NCBI GenBank assembly: GCA_016936575.1
Contig: JAFGXQ010000208.1
Coordinates: forward strand, 22,544-86,543
DNA: 64,000 nucleotides
Origin: Deltaproteobacteria bacterium
Lineage (GTDB): Bacteria > Myxococcota_A > Polyangia > JAAYKL01
Direction of reading: 5' to 3'
Shown one piece after another: positions 36,297 to 46,785 of the stretch (within the stretch, counting starts at the first letter, position 1; each line of letters begins with the position of its first letter). The position numbers and the translations under genes are program-made. A model generated the notes under the pieces. That model did not search any database, was not told the origin of the DNA, and saw nothing but the letters and a program-made list of their open reading frames with translations.

Positions 36297-37702
36297 TTGA
36301 TCACCTCCCGAACATCAGAGACTTTACCCGTTAGCGCAGCCGCTGCAACCATCGCGGGGCTCATCAACAGAGTTCGTCCCGCAGGGCTTCCCTGGCGCCC
36401 TTTGAAATTACGATTCGATGTGCTGGCGCAAATTTCACGTCCTTTCAATTTGTCGGGATTCATGGCCAGGCACATGGAGCACCCCGCTTCGCGCCATTCA
36501 AAACCAGCTTCGACAAAAATTTTATCAATGCCGCGAGCCTCAAGCGCGTTCTTCACTTTCATTGAGCCGGGCACCGCCAACGCGCGAATTCCATCCGCCA
36601 CTTTTTTTCCTTTAATAATTTCCGCTGCAATTTCAAAATCCGACACCCGTCCGTTGGTGCAGCTGCCGATAAAACATACATTTACCGGCACACCGGCAAT
36701 CTGCTGCCCCGGTTGAAAGTCCATATACTCATAGGCTTCTGTCACCACCTGTTGTTCGCTGCCTGAAAACTGCGCCGGAGAGGGCAACGTATCGCCCACA
36801 CCGACACTTTGCGCGGGGGTGATGCCCCAGGTAACAAACGGTTCTATTTCTTCGCCCGGAATCTCCACCACATCATCGTACTCCGCGTCAGCGTCTGAAG
36901 CGATCGAACGCCAATCGGCAATCGCACGCTCCCAGGCGTCTCCTTTCGGCGCATACGCGAGGTCTTTTAAAAAGGCAAACGTGGTTTCGTCCGGGTTCAC
37001 ATACCCACAGCGAGCCCCCCCTTCAATCGACATATTGCACACGGTCATGCGTTCTTCCATCGACATCCCCTCAATCACCTCACCGGCAAATTCATATGCA
37101 TACCCGACGCCGCCGTTCACCCCTAATTTGTGAATATACGCCAACGCCACATCCTTGGCATACACGCCCGGTTTCAGCTGTCCGGTAAATCGAATCTGTC
37201 GAACTTTCAGTCGCGACATAGCCAACGTTTGGGTAGAAAGCACATCCGCTACCTGAGAAGTCCCGATTCCGAACGCCAACGCGCCGAATGCACCATGTGT
37301 TGATGTATGAGAATCGCCGCAGGCAATGGTCATTCCCGGTTGGGTGATTCCCTGCTCCGGACCGACCACATGAACCACCCCCTGTTCGCCTTTTTCAGGT
37401 GAAAAAAACCGAATACCGTAGTCGCTGGTGTTCTTTTCAATATGAACCAGCATCTCTTCAGCCATTGTGTCGGCAAGTGGCCGAACTCGCTCATTTTTCG
37501 TGGTGGGGATGATATGATCCACCGTGGCGAATGTCCGATTCGGAAACGGCACCCCCAGTTGCGCTTCTCGAATCATCGCAAACGCCTGAGGAGAGGTGAC
37601 TTCGTGCACCATGTGCAACCCAATTAACAACTGATACTGACCGCTGGGCAACTGCTCCACCGCATGGCGATCAAACACTTTTGCATACAAATTCTTTCCC
37701 AT
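36293..37702 (-). CDS. leuC: 3-isopropylmalate dehydratase large subunit
   Basis: Aconitase-family [4Fe-4S] subunit, 469 residues from ATG 37702; the longer frame to 37765 lacks conservation, and AGGAAAAATGC precedes this ATG. Cluster cysteines lie in C-I-G-S-C-T-N-G-R (first one) and A-G-C-S-M-C-L (two). Also visible are [12 protein letters not shown] and T-V-D-H-I-I-P-T. First gene of leuC-leuD; divergent from the thioredoxin-fold gene across about 207 bases that probably hold both promoters. Confidence 0.95.
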   Translation of the reverse strand: MGKNLYAKVFDRHAVEQLPSGQYQLLIGLHMVHEVTSPQAFAMIREAQLGVPFPNRTFATVDHIIPTTKNERVRPLADTMAEEMLVHIEKNTSDYGIRFFSPEKGEQGVVHVVGPEQGITQPGMTIACGDSHTSTHGAFGALAFGIGTSQVADVLSTQTLAMSRLKVRQIRFTGQLKPGVYAKDVALAYIHKLGVNGGVGYAYEFAGEVIEGMSMEERMTVCNMSIEGGARCGYVNPDETTFAFLKDLAYAPKGDAWERAIADWRSIASDADAEYDDVVEIPGEEIEPFVTWGITPAQSVGVGDTLPSPAQFSGSEQQVVTEAYEYMDFQPGQQIAGVPVNVCFIGSCTNGRVSDFEIAAEIIKGKKVADGIRALAVPGSMKVKNALEARGIDKIFVEAGFEWREAGCSMCLAMNPDKLKGREICASTSNRNFKGRQGSPAGRTLLMSPAMVAAAALTGKVSDVREVIK

Positions 37703-37909
37703 GCATTTTTCCTGTCGTCTTGGTTGTAATGCCTCAATTTCATTACTTTCGCTGGAATTAAACACATGACTTGCGATGTGTCAAACCAATGGATCAAGGC
37801 AAATCGGCATCTCTTTGTTATCAGCACAGAAAAAAGTTCGACACCGTATCGCCGCGAAACGGCTCCCTTCAAACGAACGACCACTGTTTCAACAGAAGGA
37901 GCAATAGTA

Positions 37910-38311
37910 ATGGGTTTTTTATATGTGGTGCTCGGTATTGTCGGCGGATTCTTTGCCCTGATGATCGGCATGCGATTGTTAATCCAACTTAAGTCCGCCA
38001 AAATGAAGGGGAAAACTGCACCCTCACTTGCGGGAAAACCGGGAAAATGGATACAGAAAGGAAAAAACGCGCTGTTCTATTTTTACAGCCCTTCCTGTGG
38101 TGCCTGCGCAGCAATGACACCGGTAGTGAAGAATCTGGCGAAATCCAACGACGGCGTATTCCCGATAGATATCTCCCGAGATATGGATACTGCTCGCAAG
38201 TTCAACGTAATGGCAACTCCGACGCTGGTTGTCGTGAAAAACAAAATCGTAGAAGACATTACAATCGGTCCTCAACCACCTGCAACTATTGAAGGAATGC
38301 TCGCATCCTGA
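37910..38311 (+). CDS. membrane-anchored thioredoxin-like protein
   Basis: About 133 residues from ATG 37910, with AAGGAGCAATAGTA directly before it; the frame from 37766 is longer but lacks a ribosome site. N-terminal anchor helix (about 3-26) followed by a thioredoxin fold with active site S-C-G-A-C-A-A-M, cis-Pro in M-A-T-P-T-L-V. CGAC differs from CGPC. Likely periplasmic disulfide exchange or a membrane-tethered cytoplasmic thioredoxin; topology cannot be settled, though the positive residues after the helix favour cytoplasmic or mixed placement. Confidence 0.82.
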   Translation: MGFLYVVLGIVGGFFALMIGMRLLIQLKSAKMKGKTAPSLAGKPGKWIQKGKNALFYFYSPSCGACAAMTPVVKNLAKSNDGVFPIDISRDMDTARKFNVMATPTLVVVKNKIVEDITIGPQPPATIEGMLAS

Positions 38312-38431
38312 CGAACCTTACGCTATTGAGTCCTCTGACAACCCCAAACCGGTCTCTTTTTGCCTAAACTTTGCCGGCTCTCTGTCGATTTCTATTTCAA
38401 GCACACGCGGTTTCGTCTTTGAAAGGGCCAC

Positions 38432-40033
38432 ATGGAAAGTTTTCCCAAGCATATTTCGCTGCCCCCGCGAATTGAACGAAAAGCCAAAATCTCTGGTGCG
38501 CTCAATGCGGTATTCCTCGTACTTTTCCTGGCCATCGTAGAGACACTCATTTATTTCATTCTTGATGCCCGTATCCACGACGAGATGGATGACTCAAAAA
38601 ACGCGGATATGGCTCACATGGTAACCCGCCTCGAAGATCTGTTGTCTCAGCAGCAAAACGAATTCCTGTTTCTGGCAAATTCTGAATTGACCCGAAATTG
38701 CCTGATAAACGCGTCAGACTCCGCATGTGCAGACATCGCGTCGCTCATGAAAACGATGATGAAGGTCAATGCGACTATCGATCATCTGCGAATTATCGAC
38801 CATCAAGGACAAGAAATCGTCCGCGTCAATCGCGACAAGCATATGCTGCCGATACTGGTGCCCGGTTCAAAATTGCAGAACAAATCACAAAAATCGTACT
38901 TCAAGGAATCCATGAAAACAACCGGGGCGACATATTACATTTCTCGTCTGGACCTGAACATGGAGAACGGAAAAATAGAAACGCCTCGCAAGCCCGTGCT
39001 TCGTTTCGGAAAAGCGGTTCTCTCTGCGAAAGGTCATCCGCTGGGCGTGACGGTAATCAATTTTCGAACCAAACCGCTGCTTTCACGGCTGAACAGCGCT
39101 GTGTCGAGTCCGAATGACGACTGGTATCTGCTGAATACCCAAGGGTATTATCTTCGCGGAAAATCCAGCAACAAGGAATTCACATTCATGTTTCCGAAAT
39201 CTCCACAAATAGGCTTTTTCTCTGACTACCCAAATGCATGGAGCCATTTCAAAACTCACGGACACCAACCGTATCTGAGCGCCGAAGGTAAATTCTATTT
39301 CAGCCCCATTAAGCTCAGTTATTCTACAACCGCACAAGCGGCTTCCGGACACTGGATTCTGGTGATGCATGTTCCCCCTGAAGCACTGGCTGAGCTGAAT
39401 ACCCTGCTTCGGATGGGATTATCTATCGGCGCACTGCTACTCAGCCCGATTCTGGCAACACTGGGATGGCGAAACGGCCGGTTTCAAATCAAGCAAAAAT
39501 GGTATCTGCACGAACTCGCTCAAAATGCCATCACCGACAATCTTACCGGACTGCTGAATCATCGCGGTGTAATGGAAAAACTCACCCCTGCGGTAGCGGT
39601 CGGAAACCGTCGAGAAAGTCCGTTGGTACTCGTATTCATTGATGTGAATGACCTGAAATTTCTAAATGATCAGATGGGGCATCTGATGGGCGACAAACTT
39701 ATCAAGGGCGCGGCGAACGCACTGCTCGATACTGTGCGGCACAGTGATATTGTGGGGCGGCTGGGCGGAGATGAATTTGTGGTTGGTCTGATTGATTGTG
39801 ATATCCCCCACGTGGTCAGAGTCATGCAACGAGTGGAAGCCACACTGGCGCAGCTGGGACATGAAACATGTGGAAAAGCCTGGACCCTAAGCTGGGGGTG
39901 CACCGAGCGTCTGCCCAACGACACTGCGGAGCAGATGATCTCCAGAGCCGACAAACAAATGTACGCGCATAAAACCGAACACAAGACCGGCCGACACAGC
40001 ATTCCCGCTGTACGGGAATTACGCCCCAATTGA
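38432..40033 (+). CDS. diguanylate cyclase with periplasmic Cache-like sensor
   Basis: 533 residues: membrane helix about 22-45, extracytoplasmic dCache-like sensor about 46-320, second helix about 325-345, then GGDEF domain about 365-525. The active-site G-G-D-E-F is intact (445-449) and the inhibitory I-site R-x-x-D (436-439) sits five residues upstream, so it should make cyclic di-GMP with product feedback. The sensor has a typical F-x-x-S-x-K-T-x-G-A-T-Y-x-I-S core. Ligand unknown. It stands alone; convergent with the M3 peptidase. The short PilZ-like protein at 53.6 kb is the only possible c-di-GMP receptor seen in the window. Confidence 0.9.
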   Translation: MESFPKHISLPPRIERKAKISGALNAVFLVLFLAIVETLIYFILDARIHDEMDDSKNADMAHMVTRLEDLLSQQQNEFLFLANSELTRNCLINASDSACADIASLMKTMMKVNATIDHLRIIDHQGQEIVRVNRDKHMLPILVPGSKLQNKSQKSYFKESMKTTGATYYISRLDLNMENGKIETPRKPVLRFGKAVLSAKGHPLGVTVINFRTKPLLSRLNSAVSSPNDDWYLLNTQGYYLRGKSSNKEFTFMFPKSPQIGFFSDYPNAWSHFKTHGHQPYLSAEGKFYFSPIKLSYSTTAQAASGHWILVMHVPPEALAELNTLLRMGLSIGALLLSPILATLGWRNGRFQIKQKWYLHELAQNAITDNLTGLLNHRGVMEKLTPAVAVGNRRESPLVLVFIDVNDLKFLNDQMGHLMGDKLIKGAANALLDTVRHSDIVGRLGGDEFVVGLIDCDIPHVVRVMQRVEATLAQLGHETCGKAWTLSWGCTERLPNDTAEQMISRADKQMYAHKTEHKTGRHSIPAVRELRPN

Positions 40034-40054
40034 TTGGCCCAACCGGCCTACCCG

Positions 40055-42151
40055 TCAATTTTCAAGATATTCGCGAAATGCATCAAACGTTGTAGCACGC
40101 CCCAGAAACTGCTCCACCATGTCTTTCGCATCGACCGAGCTGCCTTTACGAATTACCATATCGCGATAATCCGCCGCTGTGGCAGGGTTCAGCATTCCCT
40201 CTTTTTGAAATCGAGTGAGCAAGTCCTTCGCCAGCTTCAATGACCACATGTAGGAATAGTACTCAGAGGAGTATCCGGTCAGATGACCGAAACTCGCATA
40301 CACATAGGTGTCGTCCATATACGGATAGGGACTGTACTCCCGCTGCAACACCTTGGTGTTCTCAAGCAAATTCAAGTCCTCGGGAGGTATCACATGAAAC
40401 TGCAGCGACATTCCGGCATAAAACATCTGCCGCATCACATGAACGCCTTTTCCGAATTCCTCGGCGGCTCTGAGTTTGTCAACCAACTCTTTCGGAATGG
40501 ACTCACCGGTCTCCGCGTGACGGGTGAAAGTTTTCAACACTGAATAGTCATACGCCCATTCCTCCAACAGTTGAGATGGTACTTCCACAAATTCGGACTC
40601 ACAGGAAATACCGGTTAAATTGGGGTACGCATACCCACCGGCAAGAATATGGTGCATCAGATGACCGAACTCGTGAAACAGCGTAACCACATCGGAATGC
40701 TCCATCAAGGCAACCGATTCATCGTCGGGTTGTGGAAAATTGCATACCAGTGCGCCGATGGGCAGCTGATACCCGGAAATCCCCTCCAACATATGAAACA
40801 TTGCCATATGCTTATATTTTCCTTCCCGTGGATGCATATCCAAATAAAACCGACCGATTTTCTGCGAATCTTCAAAAACGTCATAGGCCACAACGTCCGA
40901 ATGCCAGACCGGTGCATCGGGAACTGGAGCAAATCGAACACCGAATATCTGTTGGTTGATATCCAGCACACCGTCCAAAACGGAGCTGAACGGGAAATAT
41001 GCCCGCAACTCCTCCGGATTGAGTTGAAAGCGCTCTTCCTTGATTTTGTTCACATAGTAGAAGCGATCCCATGTATCGACCTCGGTCGCATTCGGATCAT
41101 CCTGCTGTTTGCGCTTCAGAATATCAGCCAAATCCCGCTCCATACGAGGCCGAGCAATATCGGCGACTTGATCGATAAACGCGGCAATGGTCGCACTATC
41201 ATGTGCCATTTCAGTTTCTGCAGCGTAATCCGCCCAGTTGTGATATCCGAGGATTTGTGCCAACTGAGCCCGTAAAGTGAGCATATCTTTCAAGTTTTTC
41301 TCATTGGCCGGCCAAGCACGTTTTAAAAATGCGTGATACAGATCTTTGCGAACCGCATCAGATTCCGCATAGTTCACCACCGGAAAAAAATCGGGATAAT
41401 CAGTGGAGATACGAATTTTTCCATCTTCTGTCTTAGGATGGGCATCGATAAAATCTTTCGGCAAACCGGAGAGTTGTGCCTCCGTAAAATCAACATACAA
41501 GGTTCCTTCGCGGATTTCGCGCGAAAACTCAATCCCGGTTTTCACCAGTTGCTGTTGAATCTCTGCGATTTCAGCCCGGGTCTCGGCATCTTTGTCAACA
41601 CCTGACCGCCGATATGAACGCAGCAGTTTTTCAAGGGAACGCTGCGCCAACGCCGATTCTGCTGACTCATCTATCCGGTTCAATGCCAGAAATACCTCCG
41701 GGTCCAACGACAGTTCCGTCACAAACGCCGCCACATCCTGCTCACATTTCTCGGCCGCGTCACGAACCTCCTTTTCAGGGTGCACATTCGCCATCAGCGA
41801 AACAAACGGAGACAGACGATCCAGTGTCAAATCCAGCTCGGTCATCCGCTCCAATGTAGATTCCCCCGAGTCGCCTGCGCTTTGCACCACCGCATCACGT
41901 AATATCGTCGCCTCAGATATTCGCTTCGCACATCTTTTTTCAACGTCAGCCGCAGATGCGAACATCGGAGGAATGTACTGTTCTCCACTAATTTGATATT
42001 TATCGTTCAATGGAGCCACAGAAGCCTGTACAACAACCGCTTTGGCAGAAGAAACCTGTTTGGGCGTCGAGCGACCGCCGCACGATAAAAACATCGCAGT
42101 CAACAGCAGCAACCCCATACCTTGATAATTGTTCTTGTTTTTTTGTTTCAT
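40055..42151 (-). CDS. M3 family zinc oligopeptidase, lipoprotein
   Basis: About 698 residues from ATG 42151, which gives a lipoprotein signal with lipobox M-F-L-S-C. The zinc motif is L-F-H-E-F-G-H-L-M-H (HExxH of the M3/thimet type), followed by the third-ligand region S-E-F-V-E-V-P-S-Q-L-L-E-E-W. Cytoplasmic relatives (OpdA, Dcp) lack a signal; here the enzyme is exported and lipid-anchored, so it probably trims peptides in the periplasm. ATG 42169 is an alternative start. Minus strand, alone. Confidence 0.88.
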   Translation of the reverse strand: MKQKNKNNYQGMGLLLLTAMFLSCGGRSTPKQVSSAKAVVVQASVAPLNDKYQISGEQYIPPMFASAADVEKRCAKRISEATILRDAVVQSAGDSGESTLERMTELDLTLDRLSPFVSLMANVHPEKEVRDAAEKCEQDVAAFVTELSLDPEVFLALNRIDESAESALAQRSLEKLLRSYRRSGVDKDAETRAEIAEIQQQLVKTGIEFSREIREGTLYVDFTEAQLSGLPKDFIDAHPKTEDGKIRISTDYPDFFPVVNYAESDAVRKDLYHAFLKRAWPANEKNLKDMLTLRAQLAQILGYHNWADYAAETEMAHDSATIAAFIDQVADIARPRMERDLADILKRKQQDDPNATEVDTWDRFYYVNKIKEERFQLNPEELRAYFPFSSVLDGVLDINQQIFGVRFAPVPDAPVWHSDVVAYDVFEDSQKIGRFYLDMHPREGKYKHMAMFHMLEGISGYQLPIGALVCNFPQPDDESVALMEHSDVVTLFHEFGHLMHHILAGGYAYPNLTGISCESEFVEVPSQLLEEWAYDYSVLKTFTRHAETGESIPKELVDKLRAAEEFGKGVHVMRQMFYAGMSLQFHVIPPEDLNLLENTKVLQREYSPYPYMDDTYVYASFGHLTGYSSEYYSYMWSLKLAKDLLTRFQKEGMLNPATAADYRDMVIRKGSSVDAKDMVEQFLGRATTFDAFREYLEN

Positions 42152-42268
42152 GGTTTGGGTTGTAATCATATCTTGGTACTTGTGCAACACTGGATATCCA
42201 TCTACCGCCACGATGTCAGTCGTTCTGCCGAAATTCTTGCTGTCTGAAATATTTTTGGAAATAGGACC

Positions 42269-42727
42269 CTACGGGTTCAGGCCCTCGGAGACATCGGTGT
42301 CATTATCGCTGGTGGTTTCTTCTTCGGATTCGCCGGTATCGGTATCTGCACCGTCGCAGGCGAGTACGGCACAGGCAGGGAAGAGAAATCCAGTATCATC
42401 GGTCAAACACAATTCCGATTCGAAGACGGCATCTCTGAGTATCTGGCACTCCTCAGGGGATTCACCGTTCGCATTCACATCGTAAATAGACAGAACGCAA
42501 TCATCGAGCTGCTCGTCCGTAAACGCCGGTTTAATTTGACGCGCGCGGCATTGCTCCTCGTAATAGTACTTGCAGCCTTCCACGTCAAAACTGGTCTGGC
42601 ATCTGCCCCGCAACTCACATCGCGCCGACTCGATGGCAAAGCATTCATCTGCTTCGGAAGGAGTGGAAATACACGCAGTTTGCAGAAGAATGATGCCGAC
42701 GATAAATAAATAGAAAATTCGTTTCAT
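42269..42727 (-). CDS. small Cys-rich lipoprotein
   Basis: About 152 residues from ATG 42727 (M-K-R-I-F-Y-L-F), lipobox L-Q-T-A-C. The mature part has about ten Cys in pairs (C-F-A-I-E-S-A-R-C, C-R-A-R, C-V-L, C-Q-I-L, C-L-T, C-A-V-L-A-C), suggesting several disulfide bonds, and ends in a Thr/Glu/Asp tail (D-T-D-T-G-E-S-E-E-E-T-T-S). This composition is typical of myxobacterial surface lipoproteins. Function unknown. Confidence 0.7.
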   Translation of the reverse strand: MKRIFYLFIVGIILLQTACISTPSEADECFAIESARCELRGRCQTSFDVEGCKYYYEEQCRARQIKPAFTDEQLDDCVLSIYDVNANGESPEECQILRDAVFESELCLTDDTGFLFPACAVLACDGADTDTGESEEETTSDNDTDVSEGLNP

Positions 42728-42781
42728 GGTTTCATGATTATTGAATCCGAATTCCGAGGTCAAGAAAACGGCAAATTGCGT

Positions 42782-45019
42782 TCAACCGATCATCCGGTCA
42801 TCCACCGGGCTGAAAAAAGATTCTACCCATATCGGCGAACTCCATGCCATATGACCATCTTCCTGCACCACGCGCACAAAGTAATACGACCATCCGCCTT
42901 CGGCGGGAGGGGGCAAGGTTCCGTGAATATCGACATCTCGCAACGTGGAAAGATGCTTCAGCGGAATCTCTTTTCCGCGATTCGACACCAAACAAACCGA
43001 CTGAATTCGATCCGTACCGTTGGCGACAACCCGAAATGATGAAATACCGCCTGGCCTCACTGTAGATCCCATGGGACGTCCGTCGATTTCAAACCACAAA
43101 CAGATACGCGCCCCGGATGTAGCGTAGCAACGCCGCTGACTCAACGCGTCGAGAACTCCCTCCCGAGTCAACTCATCGGTGAGCACCGCTGTTAACCCGC
43201 TGCGATGAGAATCCTCCATACGACATACGCCATGATGCCAATTGAGCCCATGTCCGTCTGATCCGCCAATCAATCCGAAACGCAACCCACGATCCAAAGC
43301 ATCTGCAACAAACTGACCTTCTTTATCGTCTCCCCGCGTGCCGATCTGTTCCATCCCCATGCGTTCGTACGCGCCATGACAGGAAACAATTTCAAAGCAG
43401 GTTTGCACATCCTCATCATGATTCTCCATATCGGCACCGGTCCACCCCACATGATGAGGAAACACCAATGCTCCCACACGTTTCGCCTCGGCGATGAGCC
43501 CTGCCGAGGTCTGCGTATGATCATTGTCCCGTGAAAACAGCATATTGAAATCAGCGCTGGGCGGGTACACCACCTTGTGCCCGGGACCGGGATGCATGGA
43601 GCCGGTCCATTCGTAGGCATACAAAGTAACAAATTCTCCCGGCTCGTAAAAATCATCCGCTGTAGCGCAGTATTGGGCCCACTCGCCGGGCGTCGTTCTG
43701 CGCCCTAAAAAACTTTCGTGATCACTCACTGCGACAAGATCATCGCCATACCGATATCTTGCGCGGTTGTATGTTTCCGCTAACGTTCCGGTGCCGTCTG
43801 AAGCTGCGGTATGCTGATGAATATCGCCGAACAACACTCTGCGGCCCAGCACCCGTACCCCCTTGGCGCTACGCGACAGATCCAATCGTTGTGAAATGGA
43901 TACCACCTTCTCCGGCGTCTGCTGCTCACCGACGGGCAGAAGCCTAACCACAATTTTTGATTTTTCGCGCCCGGCGACCAGGATACCTTCTGTAGCCAAC
44001 GCCGCATCATATACACCGCGACACTGCCAGCCTTCCGGATCCACCTGTCCCCGTTCGGTCCACCCGTCCGGTGTTAAATCCTGCCTACGAAGACTCTGCG
44101 ACCCGCGCCCGAAAATCACCAGTCGACCATCGTCGCAGGCTACGAGAGACGGAAATTCAAACCCCTGATCTTCCCCGGCCGCCTGACGCTGGACGTCGGG
44201 CATTTTGTGAGAAGGCTGATGGAATCTCCCCTGCACGTCGAGATATCCGACTTCCACCCATCGAACCAATCCGGGGCCCGACAACGGATCCATATCGGAT
44301 TGCCATGCAATCCACACCCCCTGGCTGCCGCGCTTCAAAGTGCACATGGCGTTCAGACTGCCGTCCGGACCCACCAGCTCCAGCGGTTCACATAATGTTT
44401 CTCCATTTTCAATACGACGCACAAACACACGGCTGCCCCCCCGAAATGTCATATACTGCCATGCCACCCAGGCATGACCATTCGACAACTCCACAGCGGG
44501 CTCCAAATTCATGCGTTTTCGTTCTGACAATTGCATCGGTGGTGGGATTTCTTTCAAGGAATCTGATATCACCCCCTGAATCTCATGTCCGCCGGGACGA
44601 CGCGAACTCCACGCCAGGAAAAAACGGTCCCCTTCGGAAGCAAGCGATACCGTAACCGGCGACCGTCGTTTTGGAAGGATCAGGAGCGGTTCACTATGTT
44701 GATGCAGGTCATGGACAGCGCAAATTTTCAAGCCATCCCGCTCCGGATGAGCCCCATCAATCCATCCAACCAAAACTCCGTCATTCCAAGCAGTTAAATC
44801 AAAAGATGTAACATATTCCCTTAATGATGTAACGGGGAACGACGGGCACCATGTCTGACCGGGAATATAGTACGAAGCATACAGACATTCCTGATGGTCC
44901 ACATAGCAAATCCATACCACCCAACTCCGCCCTAGCGCATCGGTACACAACCTGGGGTCGCGCCCGTACCCGGGTCCATCCATTTTCCAAATGTTTTGCG
45001 GAACAAAAATATCTGTCAC
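42782..45019 (-). CDS. DUF3604-like PHP protein with N-terminal beta-propeller-like region
   Basis: 745 residues, no clear signal peptide. The N-terminal half (about 1-370) has repeated W-x-x-W-x-x and A-W-x-x-D/S-x-x segments like a sialidase-type propeller. The C-terminal half (about 390-725) is a PHP domain: F-G-D-I-H-Q-H-T-A-A-S-D-G, V-S-D-H-E-S-F, F-P-H-H-V-G-W, and G-G-S-D-G-H, all metal-ligand motifs. DUF3604-type PHP proteins are little studied; hydrolysis of a phosphoester or lactone is possible. The gene lies seven bases after the L,D-transpeptidase stop, on the same strand. Confidence 0.72.
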   Translation of the reverse strand: MTDIFVPQNIWKMDGPGYGRDPRLCTDALGRSWVVWICYVDHQECLYASYYIPGQTWCPSFPVTSLREYVTSFDLTAWNDGVLVGWIDGAHPERDGLKICAVHDLHQHSEPLLILPKRRSPVTVSLASEGDRFFLAWSSRRPGGHEIQGVISDSLKEIPPPMQLSERKRMNLEPAVELSNGHAWVAWQYMTFRGGSRVFVRRIENGETLCEPLELVGPDGSLNAMCTLKRGSQGVWIAWQSDMDPLSGPGLVRWVEVGYLDVQGRFHQPSHKMPDVQRQAAGEDQGFEFPSLVACDDGRLVIFGRGSQSLRRQDLTPDGWTERGQVDPEGWQCRGVYDAALATEGILVAGREKSKIVVRLLPVGEQQTPEKVVSISQRLDLSRSAKGVRVLGRRVLFGDIHQHTAASDGTGTLAETYNRARYRYGDDLVAVSDHESFLGRRTTPGEWAQYCATADDFYEPGEFVTLYAYEWTGSMHPGPGHKVVYPPSADFNMLFSRDNDHTQTSAGLIAEAKRVGALVFPHHVGWTGADMENHDEDVQTCFEIVSCHGAYERMGMEQIGTRGDDKEGQFVADALDRGLRFGLIGGSDGHGLNWHHGVCRMEDSHRSGLTAVLTDELTREGVLDALSQRRCYATSGARICLWFEIDGRPMGSTVRPGGISSFRVVANGTDRIQSVCLVSNRGKEIPLKHLSTLRDVDIHGTLPPPAEGGWSYYFVRVVQEDGHMAWSSPIWVESFFSPVDDRMIG

Positions 45020-45026
45020 GGTATTC

Positions 45027-46733
45027 TCATTTTCCTGGTGTTTTCCCGACGATAATCACTTTCGTTCCGGGATTATCGTCAGTGGCAGCCACGCCATGCC
45101 ATCCCTCGGGCATCTCCGGTCCGGTCCAATCAAAGAGATATCTCGCGTCCGCCGGAGACAGGTTTATGCATCCATGACTCTTGGGGGCACCGTACTTGGA
45201 ATGCCAGAACGATGCATGGAGCGCGATATTCTGATGAATGTATTGCACCCAGGGCACATCCGCCACCTGGTACACCTCAGTGCCGTCGCCAACTGAACCG
45301 GCCATATCGTCTGTGACATGTTTGAATGATATGGAAAATACACCGTTGGGGGTTACTGTCTCCTCACTATCGGGCAAGCCGGTCGAAACCAACGTGACAA
45401 ATACCGGCATAGTCCCCTGATATGCCTGCAGGGTCTGTGTTGTCAAATCCACCAGTATCCATTTTTCATTCTCGACCACCCCCTCCGGTGGTTCCCGTAA
45501 ATCAAAAAACGCCACCTGAGACGACTTCAGCCAACGATCGCCCTCGATTTCATAATAAGTTGTGTCTCCAGCGGACTCCTGCGAAAATACACGGTAGACA
45601 TTCAAGCGATCCACCGGCCCCACACCGCGAAATTTATTGTTTCGCTTTTCGTAAAACGCGGCGTAACTACCGGTCACAATGGCCGCAGGCAACGGCGTAT
45701 CGCCATGCACACGATACCCGTGATATTCCGGTGGCTTAACCAGATGAACCGCGTTTCCGGGCACATAATTGCCCTTGATGGTTTCATAGTAAAATTCCCG
45801 AGTAGCCTCGTCTCTGAATCGCTTGGCCACAGATACCCAGAATCCCCGTAGCAAAAACTCTTTGATGCCGGGAAACTCACGACGCGCGTATCGCCGATAA
45901 TCAATTCCGACAACCTCCTCTTCGCCTTCCACTTTCGGCGCATCGGGGTCCACATGAGGAATGTCTTCTTTCGGGATCACCACGCCGGGGGGCAATTCGT
46001 ACTCACCGTCCCCAGCCTTGGAAAAAGTTACTCCCTCAGGCAATACCAACCGGCCTTTCTCATCAACCTCGATTTCAACGGAACGAGTCCGTGCCGGTGT
46101 ATCTGTACCTTCAACAATCGGATCAGCGGCCTCATCGCTGGGGACACTAATCGTATACGTTCCCGGCACAAACCGAGTGGGCGGCTTCCATATTTCCTCC
46201 ACCGCAGGAAGCCGTTTGTAGGAGGGAGTAAAATCCCTCCGGATAAACCCATGAGGGTAGGGATCCAGCTGATCCACTCTGGGAGGCGGCGGAACGCGGT
46301 GAATATACCGGGGCTTGGTTCCAACCAGCATGCCGCGGCCCTGACAGACAAATCCGCCCATCGGCAACTCGAACCACCCTTTGGGGCATGCTTCGGTGGA
46401 GTATTCGGGATTCCCCACCATCATACGTTGCCCCTTCTTGAGATATCCCAATCTGGGAGACTCCATATCGGGGGCACTCCACACACTCACCCGATCGAAT
46501 CCGGCGCGGCCATGCAAATCAAACGACGTCACTTCTTTCAGTTTTCCACCGATGGGCGCGGCAGCGACATCCTTGCCTTCTGTATCTCCGGTATCTGAAT
46601 CCGCCTGTTTCGACGTCAGGGCGCCGTGGTCGTCTATGGATTCAGCGCAGGGCGGACACTCCCGACAACCGCCGGATTGCAGCCAGACGAATAATGACAT
46701 AAACACGAATAAAGTACGTCTCTGTAAAATCAT
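45027..46733 (-). CDS. L,D-transpeptidase (YkuD) lipoprotein
   Basis: 568 residues with a lipoprotein signal (lipobox S-G-G-C). The middle carries an SH3-like start (D-R-V-S-V-W-S-A-P) and a long Pro-rich segment. The C-terminal domain (about 430-568) is YkuD: W-I-L-V-D-L-T-T-Q-T-L-Q-A-Y, a conserved His in I-A-L-H-A-S-F-W, and the catalytic S-H-G-C-I-N-L with Cys. It should cross-link or anchor proteins to peptidoglycan, or attach lipoproteins, in the periplasm. The PHP-like gene follows on the same strand. Confidence 0.9.
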   Translation of the reverse strand: MILQRRTLFVFMSLFVWLQSGGCRECPPCAESIDDHGALTSKQADSDTGDTEGKDVAAAPIGGKLKEVTSFDLHGRAGFDRVSVWSAPDMESPRLGYLKKGQRMMVGNPEYSTEACPKGWFELPMGGFVCQGRGMLVGTKPRYIHRVPPPPRVDQLDPYPHGFIRRDFTPSYKRLPAVEEIWKPPTRFVPGTYTISVPSDEAADPIVEGTDTPARTRSVEIEVDEKGRLVLPEGVTFSKAGDGEYELPPGVVIPKEDIPHVDPDAPKVEGEEEVVGIDYRRYARREFPGIKEFLLRGFWVSVAKRFRDEATREFYYETIKGNYVPGNAVHLVKPPEYHGYRVHGDTPLPAAIVTGSYAAFYEKRNNKFRGVGPVDRLNVYRVFSQESAGDTTYYEIEGDRWLKSSQVAFFDLREPPEGVVENEKWILVDLTTQTLQAYQGTMPVFVTLVSTGLPDSEETVTPNGVFSISFKHVTDDMAGSVGDGTEVYQVADVPWVQYIHQNIALHASFWHSKYGAPKSHGCINLSPADARYLFDWTGPEMPEGWHGVAATDDNPGTKVIIVGKTPGK

Positions 46734-46785
46734 AAAACGGTACTAGCAGAACTGGGGGGCGGATTCAAGCGTGATTAAAATCCCA

